From: Glandiceps talaboti
Lineage: Eukaryota > Hemichordata > Enteropneusta > Spengelidae
Length of the DNA stretch: 60,000 bases
NCBI RefSeq assembly: GCF_964340395.1
Contig: NC_135552.1
Span: forward strand, 13,223,694-13,283,693
Reading direction: 5' to 3'
Within the stretch, counting starts at the first letter, position 1, and the number at the start of each line of letters is the position of its first letter. Under the pieces are notes generated by a model. That model saw only the letters and a list, made by a program, of their open reading frames with translations. It ran no database searches and was not told where the DNA came from. This document shows positions 11,880-24,128 of this stretch, piece after piece. The translations under genes were made by a program, and so were the position numbers.

Positions 11880-13384
11880 GTACGCAGTTTTAAATCCTCT
11901 CTTTGAAGATCCACTTTCAATAATTGTGTTCGACGTTGTCTTTGGTTAAAATGTTGTTTGATATAATTATCTCATTGCACTGACACTAGCGTTATTCCGC
12001 AATTCATTTTTGAAGAGACAATTTGCTATGGAAAGAATGGTCCTGAATTTGTAAACAGAGCTGTACCTTCGACATCAAAATCCAAACTTCAATTTCTATT
12101 ATGATGATAAAGACAACGAGAATTTGTTTCAAAATTAAAGGATATTTCTTTATACTCTCTGAATAGTACATGTAACAATATACATTGAGTCTATTCCAAA
12201 TTATATAATATCTTATACAGTGGTTTACTTGGCTCTGATGATGTATACAAGCATGACTTGAGATTAAATTAAGCTGTTGCATATCCAATGTGCACTAAAA
12301 AGAATTGAGCAAATGTTTACGACCATGGGAGTGGGCTGAGCAGTAATTGGGCCATAAAAAGTCTGCAAGTCTTGAAATGTTTTGCTCTTTATTCTGGATT
12401 TTTTGCGACCAAATTAAACTTCAGGAGGAGCCATTTACCAAGTGCACATCCGCAAAATATCTGTCAGATCTGGCACAACAAAATACACTTCCAGATAATA
12501 TGTACTGCATAACATAATTGAACTTTCAATTCTGGTATTGTATTACCATATTCAAGCATTGTGAGACTTTAAATTATGTCTATGGTTTGATATTTTATGC
12601 CTCTCAATGGCCCCCTACACTGTCTCATTTTCACTTGTTTTCATCTTTGGAGGTGGCTCCTCCCAATCAGTAGCAATCAAAAGGTGATAATTGTCTTTCT
12701 CCCAAAACAAGATGGAAGGTGTCTGGCTCTAAGTATCCCCTTGTATAGGTTAGAGCTAATTAGAGACATATACTTATGCATGTGAAATCCACATCCTGTG
12801 TAAAGTAATCTCGTTCGAAGTAGTTGGCCATCGCTGTTATTTTAATGCATCATTGTAACATATAATTTTATATCTCCACTGCAGTGTAGGTGACAGAAGG
12901 GGTGGCTCAAATAATGCTTGAGTTTCATTTGGCGGGGCTTAACATTTTTTGAGAAGAGAGGGTGAGTGGAGCTACAACATTTGTTTAACCGTAAATCGCG
13001 TACATTTCCTAACTGTAGCTATGCAGACATATTGCATGAGATAGTATCAAGATGACTGAATAATAAGCTCTATCTATTAAAACTCGCCCTGACATATTAT
13101 GCTATCATTAAATGGTTTGTTTCATCCTTGTCAAGCAAGCATTCTGACAAAATGAAATCGACCTACCTACCCAATGTGATGGGTTAGGTTGCCTGTTGAC
13201 CAGCTTTTTAATTTTTTCTGGCCTTACATATGGTATTTAATTGAGTATGCTAAAATAGATATTATGTAAATTGCATGCAAATTTATGTAGATTAGCCACT
13301 TTTCTAAATTTTAAATGCATGTTTGCACCAAAACAAAGCTCTGCCCCCCCCCCCCCCCGGGCAATTTTATCAGGCTACGGCCCT
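11880..13384. other. Copy-A-specific sequence, no gene seen
   Basis: About 1.5 kb absent from the matching place in copy B (near 25,850-25,930). No domain or splice structure is visible. It contains a C homopolymer at about 13,344. Probably inserted non-coding DNA. Confidence 0.45.
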
Positions 13385-13481
13385 GCAATTCAAGTGTCTA
13401 CCCCTATCATCAGGAGTGAACTAGGTATGATTGCCATGCCAATGTATGGTATATGTAAATTGCCATGTGGTTATCATTACT

Positions 13482-14615
13482 TTAATGAAATGTAGGGATC
13501 GAATCCTTACGCAGATCTTTATCATTTTTTAGCAGATGATAATGAAGTAGGTCCATAGCTACAGTGCATTTATTTTGAATGTCTCTGACTTTGTTCCATG
13601 GCATTGCATGACGCCACTTTTTCAAAACAAATTTGGCATTTTTACTAGTTAAGAAAGGATCTCCTGTGTTAATAACAGTGTTTTTTTGTAACCAGGTTTC
13701 CACTTCAGGAGAGTATGACAAGCGAAGAAAATCGTACATATCTTTCATCATTTCAACTGGCCTCGTTGCCAAATCCTCGTAACGCACTAATTTGTATTTT
13801 CCTTCAAGTCCTAATAAACCAGATCTTGCTATCGCGAGATTTTTAGCGAGATTACGGCAATAATCTGTGACCTCGTCCACGATCACTTTTCTTCTAGCAA
13901 AATCTTCGTTGTGTTCGTTGATTGTATTTCTTGATTGAAAGACAGCACGGGGATCTCTGACAAGATGGATGATTTTAATGTTTAAAGTCGGATCTAGAGC
14001 AAATGAACGCAGGAGATTTAAATCATACATGCGAATGACTTTAATTGCGATGTGATCACGCCCTTGACAAGATGGTGTCAGAATATCTGTCACATTTTGC
14101 TTTGACAAAGGAACATTTTTGAGGATACCAGTTCTGTGACAAATTGAGGTGTCGTTCAAAGCGATTGAATATGGGCAGCCAGGTGTTAACAAGGAAAACC
14201 ATGGATGTGCTTCAGAAAAGTCACAATGGAAAAACTTGGATACGACATCTACTGACAAGGTATCAAACAAAGCATCCGATATTTTCTTCTGTAAAGCCAT
14301 TTGAGTCATCGTCTTTAGAGGTTCCCGACTGTAGAAGAATCTTGGATTTTGGTTGAAATATTCTCCAAGGAAAGAAGATCCAGTTCTTTTGCTGGCGAAT
14401 ATCAAGACGTGTAGTTTCATCTTTTCCCCGTCTCCTGTTGTGTTGTTTCTATTGTTGAATGTTCCGCTGTGTATATGAGTACCGATGTCCATATATCGTG
14501 TGCTTTTGTACACCATTGCAGCTGCAAATTCAACAAGATTAAATACATGTTGAGCAATTATCGACTGCGCCTTCTCAATACTTCTGTAACCAAGTATTTC
14601 TAATTTGAATCCCAT
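13482..14615 (-). CDS. Carbohydrate sulfotransferase-like protein, copy A main exon
   Basis: A 377-residue frame resembling Golgi carbohydrate (GlcNAc/Gal/GalNAc 6-O type) sulfotransferases, which move sulfate from PAPS to glycans. Seen: the 5'-phosphosulfate-binding loop 'LIFASKRTGSSFLGEYF' at about residues 71-87, the following 'NPRFFYSREPL', and the 3'-phosphate-binding block 'IIHLVRDPRAVFQSR' at about 212-226. The later 'RYEDLA' motif is also present. It stops after SIPTFH. The frame opens shortly upstream at an AG, so residues LHPLS may precede the Met. Family members are type II membrane proteins, but this exon has no membrane anchor, so an upstream exon is expected (see 15,523-15,598). 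By eye about 37 of 377 residues differ from copy B, with no stop or frameshift in either, so both are probably functional. Confidence 0.85.
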   Translation of the reverse strand: MGFKLEILGYRSIEKAQSIIAQHVFNLVEFAAAMVYKSTRYMDIGTHIHSGTFNNRNNTTGDGEKMKLHVLIFASKRTGSSFLGEYFNQNPRFFYSREPLKTMTQMALQKKISDALFDTLSVDVVSKFFHCDFSEAHPWFSLLTPGCPYSIALNDTSICHRTGILKNVPLSKQNVTDILTPSCQGRDHIAIKVIRMYDLNLLRSFALDPTLNIKIIHLVRDPRAVFQSRNTINEHNEDFARRKVIVDEVTDYCRNLAKNLAIARSGLLGLEGKYKLVRYEDLATRPVEMMKDMYDFLRLSYSPEVETWLQKNTVINTGDPFLTSKNAKFVLKKWRHAMPWNKVRDIQNKCTVAMDLLHYHLLKNDKDLRKDSIPTFH

Positions 14616-15522
14616 AGAGAGTGGATGGAGCTATACCTGCCTTACGAGAATAGCATATCGTTTATCAAATATGGTAGAATACGTCTCGGGATAAGTTTCC
14701 CTGAAAACTAAAGGTCTCCAGTTCCCTCAAATCTCAGCCATGTGAAATGGACATCATTCCTGGTCCTTTTTGAAATACAAAAAGAAATATAGGTGTTCAC
14801 CATCTTGTTTTTAAGATAATCGCAAATCTTTTATTTTCCCATAAAGTTAAGACAATGTTACTTAATTACAAATACTATTTATTTTCCAACGTGCCTTGTA
14901 CTGGGAACGAGTATCATTTTTAAGGAATACGCCAATCTCATATTATCAACATTACACTAGATTCTATTCTGCTTTGGAATCATTTTTTTTACGGACATAC
15001 AGATAACTGGACGCTTGCAAACACAGATGTGCTCCTCTTATTATAGCCAATTTGGTGGCGACGTGTCTTGTTTTGAGTAATAAATATTCAATTATAGACA
15101 CTAAACAAAAATACATACATATCGGAAATTCGGTATGATGTGTCTGACATACTTTTTCACCAATTTGAATCACATATACATTAAAAGTCGTTATCTGCAT
15201 TGTTTAACTGTCTGTATTACTTTTCAAATACGTTATGGACCAATCACAATAATCAACATGGAATGTATAAATTTAAAATGGATTCTAACCGATTCTAAAA
15301 GACTATACCAAAGGTCATTCGAGTCACCATCAAATTAACAAAAAACACAGCTGGTAACCAATATGGCTAGAATTCGACAGTCACTATAAACGATTGTATT
15401 TAAAAGAAAATTCATACAAAAGAAACAAAAGGAAAAAAACACACATATGGAAACTTAACGGTAATGTGATAGGTAACGTCCATACCAACGACTGACACAC
15501 AAACAAAGTATTATAAACTCAC

Positions 15523-15598
15523 CTAATATCACTGTATATATCACCAGCAGACATAATATTGCTTTAAAATACATCCTATTGCGTCCTTTACATTCCAT
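15523..15598 (-). CDS. Candidate first exon (membrane anchor) of sulfotransferase copy A
   Basis: Starting at ATG 15,598 the minus strand reads a short basic N-terminus (MECKGRNR) followed by a hydrophobic segment (AILCLLVIYTVIL), then a consensus donor (ATTAG|GTGAGT) after 15,523. This is what the cytoplasmic tail and signal anchor of a Golgi sulfotransferase should look like. The same exon and donor are kept in copy B. Caveat: this exon ends in phase 1, while the only in-frame acceptor for the main exon gives phase 0, so another small exon or a different joint is needed. Confidence 0.5.
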
Positions 15599-15992
15599 TG
15601 TTGTCTCAACGCTGGCCTATGTCAAACTTTGCGAAAATCACAACAGGTAGAATGTCATCTGCCTATTAACAGATAAGGTTTAGTATCTCTTCAATCAATG
15701 TTACCAGACACAACACTTTCAATATAATAAACCTTTCTGTTTGAATTCAGACAAGCAATACAAATAACCGAGGCGTTATTCAAAACAATGTATTCACCAA
15801 ACAAACAAACAAACAAACAAGCAAGCAAGCAAACAAACAAACAAACAACAAACAATTTCTGTGACTGCTACATGTCTGTCTGTACCAAATACAATAATAA
15901 CTATTATTATTGATACCTGTTACACATTTTCAATGCCGCTTTCGTTTTTTAGTCAATAGAAAAACAATTGTGTCTGATTCAATTATTAATTT

Positions 15993-16310
15993 TTAGCGTA
16001 CTGTTACAGACAAAACAATGATCTTGGCTGTATCAATGAACTCACATTTACATGGTCGTTCCCAACAAGTCTGTCGACTGTTCTCAATACGTTTGTACTC
16101 CATTAATGGCCTTTGCTTCTTGCCGCCACAAACAAGGATCTGGTGATATCCATACTTTATAGTAAATTCTACGTGGTCGTTACGCCTCAATATGCATGTT
16201 ACACTCAATTTCTTAAACTTTGCTGAAAACGTGTTACTAATATTGATACTAAACTGACTCAGTAGCGATGGGCAGTGCCAGAAACAGTATTTCATAATAG
16301 TTGTTAGCAC
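15993..16310 (-). other. Unrecognised 105-residue open frame
   Basis: A frame with six or so cysteines that I do not recognise. The matching place in copy B (about 28,620-28,930) has a 13-bp insertion that shifts the frame. This argues that it is not a conserved coding exon. Confidence 0.15.
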
Positions 16311-16509
16311 AACTGCTCTAAAGTTCAGTAGTGCTTGCTGCAGGTGTTGAAAAGCAACTTGAAATATGTGCTGTGGGGGTAGGGTGGGGGAGTGTTTGGG
16401 TGAATGAGTTAACGTATTGTAGTGAAACTTGCTGGACTGTTTCTTCAGTTGGGTAAATTGATGACTTGGCTTGGGTTAAGTTGATGGCAAAATTTGTAAC
16501 CAGGTTATC

Positions 16510-16860
16510 ATGTCAAGAGAATGTGGTTCAAAATCGTACATATGCTTCATCATTTCAACTGGTCACGTTGCCAAATCCTTGTAACGTACCAATTTATATT
16601 TCCCTTCAAGTCCCCGGCAAGTCTGATTTAACCATCACGAGATTTTTGCGTGAGTTTGGCAATAATCTGTGACCTCGTCAAGGTTGTTTGTTTCAGGGTG
16701 TTTCTTGAGTAAAACATGGCAACAAGATGGAAGAGGATTGTTATGCTCATACTGCTGGGATCCAGTGCATAGGAGTGCAGAAGATTTAAGTCGAATATGC
16801 GAAAGACTTTCGCGGCAATGTGATTGACAAGATGGCGTCAGAATCAAGAATCAATTATTT
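16510..16860 (-). pseudogene. Decayed sulfotransferase fragment (copy A)
   Basis: Clear nucleotide match to the intact genes on the same strand. For instance 16,540-16,680 aligns with 13,735-13,875 (the RYEDL region and the stretch before it), and 16,760-16,855 aligns with the part coding ILTPSCQ to the Leu-rich segment. Internal parts are deleted and frames are broken. It lies downstream in plus coordinates, that is, upstream of the intact gene's promoter, and was copied along with it. Confidence 0.8.
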
Positions 16861-17039
16861 TATAGTCCAATATGGCCACCTAATACTGTATCAACTATTG
16901 AAAAATAAAGGAATGATGATTTCCTTGACAACAAAACTGTGAACCCACAAATTTCTTATATTATTTCAAAAGGGCCAGCTTTCATATCGAAAAAAAATTG
17001 ATAGAATTGAAGAACTTTCAGTTTCAGGAAAATACATCC

Positions 17040-19030
17040 CCGAGATGCATTCTATCTTATACAGTCCCCCCCCCCCTTAAATGTCATGCTGCATTGTATT
17101 ATGGGTAATAATAACACATCAAACAAGTATTTTTTGTAATATATTGAACTTCAACATAACAGCTAATCATGAGCACTATATAGAAGATAGCCCATGTCAA
17201 AAGATACCTACATAGTTTTTTGTGTCAAAACTGATCATGTCATCCTCGAACATTCCTCTTAGTAACCCTTTATATGGTTTCATATCTGGCACGATCATTT
17301 ATCTGGAGGCAGTTGAGATATCAAATATTTCTAAATACATTATTTTCAAGAATAAACGTCACAATTTATGCTTATTCAAATTAACTTCTGTTAAAAGGAA
17401 ATTATTGAATGGATAAACATATGCAAATTATGTAATTAATATGCAAATTATAACATTTAAAGGTGTCAATATTATCTCAGTCATAATTTAATTTTATACA
17501 ATTATTTCAATATTTTATGAATGTTGCATTACATAAACAGTTTCAACGTGAATTGTCATCCCTAAGCCACCATCAGATTATTGATTTTTTTACTATGGTG
17601 TTGTGTAACTTTGGATGAAGATTACTACTAGAAAGCTACCAAATACAGATGTCCACCAAGCATTTTTGAAAACTACAGAAAAAGGTAGCCTTTCATTTTG
17701 GTACCTCATTTTGGTACCAATTGGCTAAAAATCAGGGTCTGGCTCATGGACTAAGTAGCGTTATTTTCTCTCCAATCACATTCACTGTATGTACAATGGA
17801 AATAAGCGAGATATCGAAATACAGCTGAGGTAAAATTGTCAGGAATATTCCCCTATCGGGGCAATTGTTTATCCAAATCTGGATAAACAATTTGTGAGTT
17901 AAATGGTACTACCATTGGTTTATTGCGATTGGGATAAACAGATAGAATTGGATGCAAAATACTCTTCAGATGTGTGTACTGACAAATTATCGTGGGCAAC
18001 CTATGTCTGACCCCTGGCTTCTTTGTAGTAGAAAGCACACATACCTGTTTCCACATGCGCCATGTTATAGTTATGTGCACCAGAGCATGCAAAGGTCATT
18101 TATCCCGATCGGGATACACAGATTTTACAATGATTATCACGATCGGCGGATATTTCTGACTGATTGTAAGGAATAGCTTAGTTTTGGACGAGAAGGAAAG
18201 GCCAGGTGTAATTAGTACCCTACTCGTCTGTTTTATTTATGTTCAACTCGACTAGTAGATGGAATATTTATGTCTGAGGTTCAAGTGATCCTTGGTACAA
18301 AACCTGATGAATTCAGCAAATGTGCTTAGTACGTAAACAGATTATTTGAATATATTCTTTGGACTTTGATCATTAGTCACCACATATGTAAATTCCTACA
18401 TACCAATCAACCTCAAAACAAACTATGACATATATCCAAGTAGTTGTCGTAAATCCGATCAAACTATTGTGTGAAATATTCAAACTTACCACGGCGTTAT
18501 CGTTACCAACAGTCGCATGTAGAGCAGGAGAATTATACTAAATTAGCATGTAAACACAGCTATTTATCGATATAAATCTGTTGAAATACCGATTACTAAA
18601 TGCGCAGAGCGACAAAAACCAAGCAATGTGCTGCTCGTGATTCGTCGAGACACATACAGACATTGAAACCATCAGTATAGAAGAAGTGGAATTGAAAACA
18701 CAAAAGGAATAACATTAAACGCAGAACAGTAAACCAACACCCCAGACTACTTAGTATTGAAATGTACAATATAACCATTGAAAAATTTCCGCCGCTTGTT
18801 ATTGGTGCGTGACTAACGATGCCCAAGTGAAATCCAAGTAAAACTTTGAAACGTGTAACGTTGCTTGTGGTTTGATTTTGATTGAGTTTCAAAAGACGAA
18901 TGTTCGAATTTCGATATCAACATCGTAAATACCAAGTTCCAAATTCACATGTAATTCTAAAGGTTTGATTTTATAAACACATATTAATGAGTTGAAATTA
19001 CGTCAAAAAACGAATCACATCATGTCTGAA
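17040..19030. other. Distal tract of segment A, no gene
   Basis: Near-identical to 29,720-31,310. From 17,790 on it is also similar to the older copy at 3,480-4,620. Short frames here are not supported by motifs. The part from 18,576 to about 18,800 still matches the older copy but not B. Confidence 0.6.
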
Positions 19031-19034
19031 TAAA

Positions 19035-19400
19035 AGCATTACCCAAACATTGGAACTCCCTACCAAACAAACTTAAGAATATACACAAGCGACATGAATT
19101 TAAAAAATGTATAAAGACACACCTTTTTTCTTGATTCTAATTTGTACTGTAAATATGTAAATATCTTTTTCTGTACATGTGCTATAATATATTTGTTCGT
19201 TTTGATCTACCATTATGACTCTTTGCTGCTCTTTGTGCTGTCATCCTTTTCTTTGTATCATTTGTACTATATTGCAAACAAGTGTGAATATGTATGTGTG
19301 TATTGATTATTACTATATTATTTGTTATTATTAATGTTTTCCTCTCTGCATGGTTATTATCTTATATTTCCGGTGAAATAAAAATTCAATTCAATTCAAA
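19035..19400 (+). pseudogene. LINE 3' end with CAATT tail
   Basis: The plus-strand frame gives the last part of a non-LTR polymerase, 'NWNSLPNKLKNIHKRHEFKK', ending THLFS and a stop at about 19,134. A 3' untranslated part follows and then a short 'aattcaattcaattc' tail at about 19,386-19,400, typical of LINEs with microsatellite-like tails. It is strongly 5'-truncated. Confidence 0.65.
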
Positions 19401-20565
19401 AACAAAGTTGTAATATCAACTTGAATATTCCCACGGGAAAATAATGTTTTGGCAATGAAGTTGTAGACACCCTATTTAAAGTTTATATTGCGGGTGACCA
19501 ACATATAAATAAGAGATTTCTTGGTTAATATTGGTAAATTTGAACTTGAAAGAATCATATCTACATCATGTTCTGTGTTATCTGATCTTGGAGCTCAATA
19601 ACTTGGAATAAATACACAGACACACAGATGAGTGAATTCGAACTCATAGCATTATTTCTTTCTTCTGTACACGTCTGCTAGCTTGTTCGGATTGCTTTCC
19701 AAACAAACAGAAAGAAAGAAAAGGAGCTGACTATTCTCTCTGTGTGTTCGGGTTGACCCGAACATACGAGCAGAAACGATATTCCTTTCAGTACTATATA
19801 TAATCCTGACAAACAAAAAGAACGCAAACTCTAGATCTGGCTGTAACTTTGTCCCGTTTTGTAACCAAACAAGGACAGTATGGTAGTCTAAGTTAATTGA
19901 ACTGTAAACTTCTTCATATTCAGTGAATCAAAAATTGCTGTGACACATGTACACATACCGCCACTGTCCGGCTGGTACCACTTAAACACGATCAAGGAAA
20001 GGTAGATTGCACATGGCATGTTTAAACTGCCCAGTCTAATGGAGAGGGGAGCGGGGGGGGGGGGGGAGAGGCAGACAAAATTGGGTTTCCCTCGCCTTCG
20101 GTTGTAAAGTTAAATTAAAAATATTATATGGGTAACTAATTCATTACATACTGATAGCACAAACAAGCGTTACGTTATTAATTTCTGTGATAATATACTA
20201 GATACATCTACTTACCAGGTCTTGAAATTGTCAACTTGGATGTAGCCCAAAGCAGAAGCCAAATAATACAACTCGCAAAAGTTGAAGGGTCAAAGACTGC
20301 TTCTCAATGATCAAATATACACTTAGGGGAGAGTCTCTGATGATAAGGCTTATGAGATGGACACGATCAATCTAACACGTATGCTGTCAACTCAGGCTTT
20401 AGTTCTGCATGTGGAATATCTTTTAGGCGTGTCACTGGCAAATACTATGTGTGAGTAATTCTACAGTGTACCAACTAACACACGAGACACATGTCATGGG
20501 GTCGTTAAAGTGGACAAACTGATAATTATTTTGGGTTTTGTATTAGATAAGACGTGATGTGATTA
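19401..20565. other. No gene recognised
   Basis: Non-coding sequence with a G homopolymer at about 20,050-20,066. Weak matches to 5,750-5,900 occur at its left edge. No gene seen. Confidence 0.5.
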
Positions 20566-20833
20566 TCAATACTCCAAGTCTAGACAGCAGAGGTTCATCA
20601 ACGACCTCTGTGACGTAGATGACATTGTTCGCTGCAGTATTCTGAAATCGTCACTTTGTCGTTCAGAGTATTGATTTAGAAGCATTGTTAACATATCACG
20701 TTGATTTTCTAGAATTCTGTCAACAACTCTCTCCTCTATTTTGTCGATGCTGTTCTGGAGTTTTTCTATTTTGTGGTCAGCGGCCTGTAACTTTTGTTGA
20801 AAGGTGTTAATTTGTTGAACAACGTCATCATTT
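20566..20833 (-). CDS. Terminal coiled-coil exon of a TRPM-like gene
   Basis: After a good acceptor (TTTTCAG at 20,834-20,840) the minus strand stays open for 88 codons to a TGA at 20,566. The protein is a clear heptad coiled coil: 'DDVVQQINTFQQKLQAADHK', then 'IEKLQNSIDKIEERVVDRIL' and further Leu/Ile/Val-spaced residues. It has no internal Met start, so it is an internal or terminal exon. Its phase fits the exon at 21,906-22,020 (AG + A giving Arg). In TRPM channels the C-terminal coiled coil tetramerises the subunits, which suits this place behind the TRP-box exon. Confidence 0.6.
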
Positions 20834-21509
20834 CTGAAAACAAAAATAACAGAAAATTGCGTCAGATATCAGTTGAACTTTTGGGTCGGGATTAAAACTT
20901 ACCTTAGGCTCAGATATTGATCCGAGTCCTAGGTGAAGGATTCCTGAACAATCACCGCAGGATGCCTGTCAACAGCACATTTGGGCCACGTAGGTAAACA
21001 AAATGATTTAAAGTTGTCAACCAGCCATTAAAGAAGGGTGATGCCCAGTTTGACTCCAACAACGCAGGGTTAACTTTCCTCCGGGAACTCCAGTTTCCCA
21101 CTGTTTTAACACCGGGGCATTAGTGAGTTGCTCAGTGACGACGAATCAACAAATTTCCTCCGAATTTATTTGGACCCCTCCCGAAACGTCCGTTATTTAT
21201 AACTTTGTTGGACCGTAGACATTTCATCTTAACTAGTTTGTATTATATTATGTACATATACGATACGTATGTACGTATATATATGTTAATCATGACGGTT
21301 TGCGATGAATTCTGATGTTCGTTGAACTAACGAATTCTATGATGGGGATCTAGTCATCGACTTGTTATGGTCGTGTGGGAATTATTGTACATTTTATTCT
21401 GATAATGCCATTTTTTGTAGCTTTGGACCCAGAATAATTGTATGGAACTGTTATTCTGGTCGATTTTCTATTTTTGTTTCTTTGTTCAAACTCATTCATA
21501 AAATGATTC

Positions 21510-21867
21510 ATGATGGATGAATGGTTAGCGTGACCAGCTTGGAATCTACACGTTACAGGTTTGAGCCCTGTCACTACCTGCTGTTTGTTTCTGCGTGGCT
21601 AAAGTCTTTGGGCAAGATTTGAACCACGACTGTGACTCAGTCGACCCAGGTGTATAATTGGGGATCTGGTAGGATGTAGGTTGCAATGTGAAGGCTTTAG
21701 TCCTATGCGCTGAAATGGCTGCTATTGATTGTATGGTCCCTGGGGAGTTTGGGAACACTAAAGGACCGTTGTGCCGTTCTGATCCTTGCCAGGGGTAATA
21801 ATTGTAAAGCACTTTGAGCACAGTGTGGAAAAGCGCTATATAAGAACCCAACATTATTATTATTATA
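21510..21867 (+). mobile_element. tRNA-derived SINE
   Basis: Seen: an A-box-like TGGTTAGCGTGAC near 21,522 and a B-box-like GGTTTGAGCCCTG at about 21,559 form the tRNA-like head. The tail carries 'gcactttgagcacag' and 'aaaagcgctatataagaac', then (ATT)n. This head, body and tail layout is characteristic of SINEs transcribed by RNA polymerase III. It sits in an intron between two TRPM-like exons. A possible short duplication ATAAAAT flanks it weakly. Confidence 0.8.
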
Positions 21868-21905
21868 AAATCTCAAAATTATTTAAAATACTTTTATAAC
21901 ACCAC

Positions 21906-22020
21906 CTTTGGCGCTGTCCTCCTGCATACACTGAACTGGCAACTGCACTCGCATCAAGTTCTTGTTGTTTCATTTCAATGTACTCTTTGACAGTGTTGTC
22001 ATACTTGAAACAACGTGGTC
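21906..22020 (-). CDS. Internal exon of a TRPM-like gene
   Basis: The minus strand from an AG at 22,021-22,022 to a donor AAAG|GTGGT at 21,906 is open in one frame: 'CFKYDNTVKEYIEMKQQEL' then 'DASAVASSVYAGGQRQ'. In TRPM channels a similar 'dyE-.cveeYf.ek' segment lies between the TRP helix and the terminal coiled coil. The exit phase matches the coiled-coil exon. The entry phase (1) does not match the exit phase (0) of the exon at 22,327-22,606, so a small exon is missing or the gene is damaged. Confidence 0.5.
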
Positions 22021-22326
22021 CTCCCGTTTAAAAGAAATGTGTTGAAATCAAAATTACAAGGTTTTGACTTTCAAAGATAAACTTTTAAGATTTCAAAAAC
22101 TAAAAGAACTATCACGACTCTATTAACTGTAAATTATAAGTCTTAGTGGTAAAATATTCCTCGATTTACGGACAAGTTTTAAAAATGCATCATACCCCCC
22201 CACCACCACCACCACCACCACCCCTCCCCCAACATTGTCACAAGCTGGATGTGCAGAAGAGTACATGTACATACGTCATAATACAGTGTCTGTAGGAAAG
22301 CGTGCAACTTATAAATGCGCCCTCAC

Positions 22327-22606
22327 CGGCAGTACTTCGATCCCAAAGGTCCGGATCGACTTCTTTCTCCACCATAAGCAATTTAAACAGGTTACAACAA
22401 TGTGGTCGACATCGATATTCTTTATGGCGGCAACACCAAAACACGATGTAAGTAACGTTGCAATAGGACGAAATATCAGTATTTCAAACATATTCAACGG
22501 TGATGGTAATATTGGACGGCCAAGGTATTCTTCTACTAAGCTGTACTGATTAAACCGATGGACTTTTGATGATTCTTCCTCTACGTACGTGTATGCATAT
22601 GTTTGA
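22327..22606 (-). CDS. TRP-box exon of a TRPM-like channel
   Basis: The frame from an acceptor (TTACCAG before 22,606) to a consensus donor (CTGCCG|GTGAGG at 22,327) reads 'TYVEEESSKVHRFNQYSLVE' followed by 'EYLGRPILPSPLNMFEILI'. This matches the segment right after S6 in TRPM channels, where the TRP helix is followed by 'eY..RP.lPpPl'. The role would be cation permeation gating at the membrane, but the pore and N-terminal exons are not found upstream before segment B begins. The gene is either a truncated fragment or continues in exons I could not recognise. Confidence 0.6.
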
Positions 22607-23445
22607 CTGGTAAACAAGATCAAAAGTTATTGTTAGAAAAATTCAAACATTGACAAAAAACCACATGAATCTATTTAAAAAACAAAATATAGTCGAGTTG
22701 TTAATTCCTGATCAAGTACATAACCCCCAGTCGCAAATACTTGTAGTAGTATATCCAAAGCACCTGTCAATCTAATGTTTCGTGCAAGACCGAACTTTTT
22801 CGAGGTATTTCAAATTTTCTCTTTCAGGTATGGAACTAAATCAATGTTCAGAGTATTGTGATACATAGTGAACCTTGTCTATAAAAGCCACTCTTTGAAG
22901 TTAAATTGTTGCCGCACAGTCTCTCTGCCAATTACCAAAAACACTGTGGTTGCCATCATACACAGTTTTGATTCTATGTGGTAACCTGTATTGACTGGGT
23001 ACCTCACCCACGGGACATTAAACACGACAGATTCTCGAGCATGTAGTAGAAAAGTCAAAGATTCAATGATACTGTGACTAGTGTGAACTCGTCTCCCCAA
23101 AAAGAGTAATAGGTAGGCATGTGATATATACATTAACTGTAACAGTATTTATGAATGGCATATAGCATTTTATTTCTGGTGGTCTATTGTGTAAAAGAAT
23201 GAAGTTTGACTTCCTTTAATAAATATTCGTGGTCAATTTGTGAGCTTTTTAATTTTGTCTTTCATTTCTCTGAGACTATGTCACGTGTCTAATTAAATTA
23301 TTTATCAATAATAAAAGATACAGACCATAACTTAGATACATACAGTCGTTGACGAGGCGTCCTCAATAGTCCAAAAAAGATTTACCACAAAAAGACAGAC
23401 CATCTTCATAAGAACAACAATTTATTTTTAAGTAACGTGCTTCCA
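22607..23445. other. No exon recognised
   Basis: I searched the minus strand for S5, pore and S6 exons belonging to the TRPM-like gene and found none. A frame at 22,879-23,133 has no pore motif. Confidence 0.4.
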
Positions 23446-24128
23446 GGGTCAGATTCCAAGCAGATGGTATCTACCCCCACCCCGGCCCCCTTCGGTCTAG
23501 TGCGGGATGTACATTATCTCGACAATATCCACTGTTGCATGGGCAGACGCCATATGAGGTACACAGGCCGGTGTGGGCGGAGCGACACCACGTTCCTTAC
23601 AGTATAGACGTTGGACTCGGAGCGAACTCCAACATTTGTACTTAGTCTAGTAGACGCATGTGCATAGTACAATAGCAAAATATACCATAATAATATAGTT
23701 TAGTAGATATATATTCTATTTGCCTGAAATATTGTATGACTAAATAATCTTTATTTACATTGGATAGTTAGTGTAAACACTTAGCTCCCAAGAAGTCCAG
23801 TGAGGACCATCCATCCCTCATGGTTTCAGTGTTAATTATTATGTATCTATTATTCTTTAATATTCTTTAAACAAACACGCTACACTACGTCTCAGCACAT
23901 TGTACAACAAACTAACAACTAAAGATGAAAAAGAATACAACAGCTATGAAAACACACCAATAAAATGTCTCAGAAGAAATAAAAGTTCTTTCAAATACCA
24001 CAGACAAGTAACGAAATTTGTCTGTGCAAATACGAAGTATAAATATTCAGAAGACAGCTAGCAGATTAAAACAAATCACTCATTAAATAGCATCACACAT
24101 TAAAATAGAGAGTCAACTGTTCTGCAGC

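Noticed and set aside
14144-14356. Plus-strand frame inside the sulfotransferase (also at 26,693-26,905)
   Set aside because: It is a shadow of the minus-strand gene and has no motif.
15993-16310. Cys-rich secreted protein
   Set aside because: Not conserved in frame in copy B because of a 13-bp insertion.
22879-23133. Candidate pore exon of the TRPM-like gene
   Set aside because: The 84-residue frame lacks the pore-helix and S6 pattern and has no fitting splice signals.
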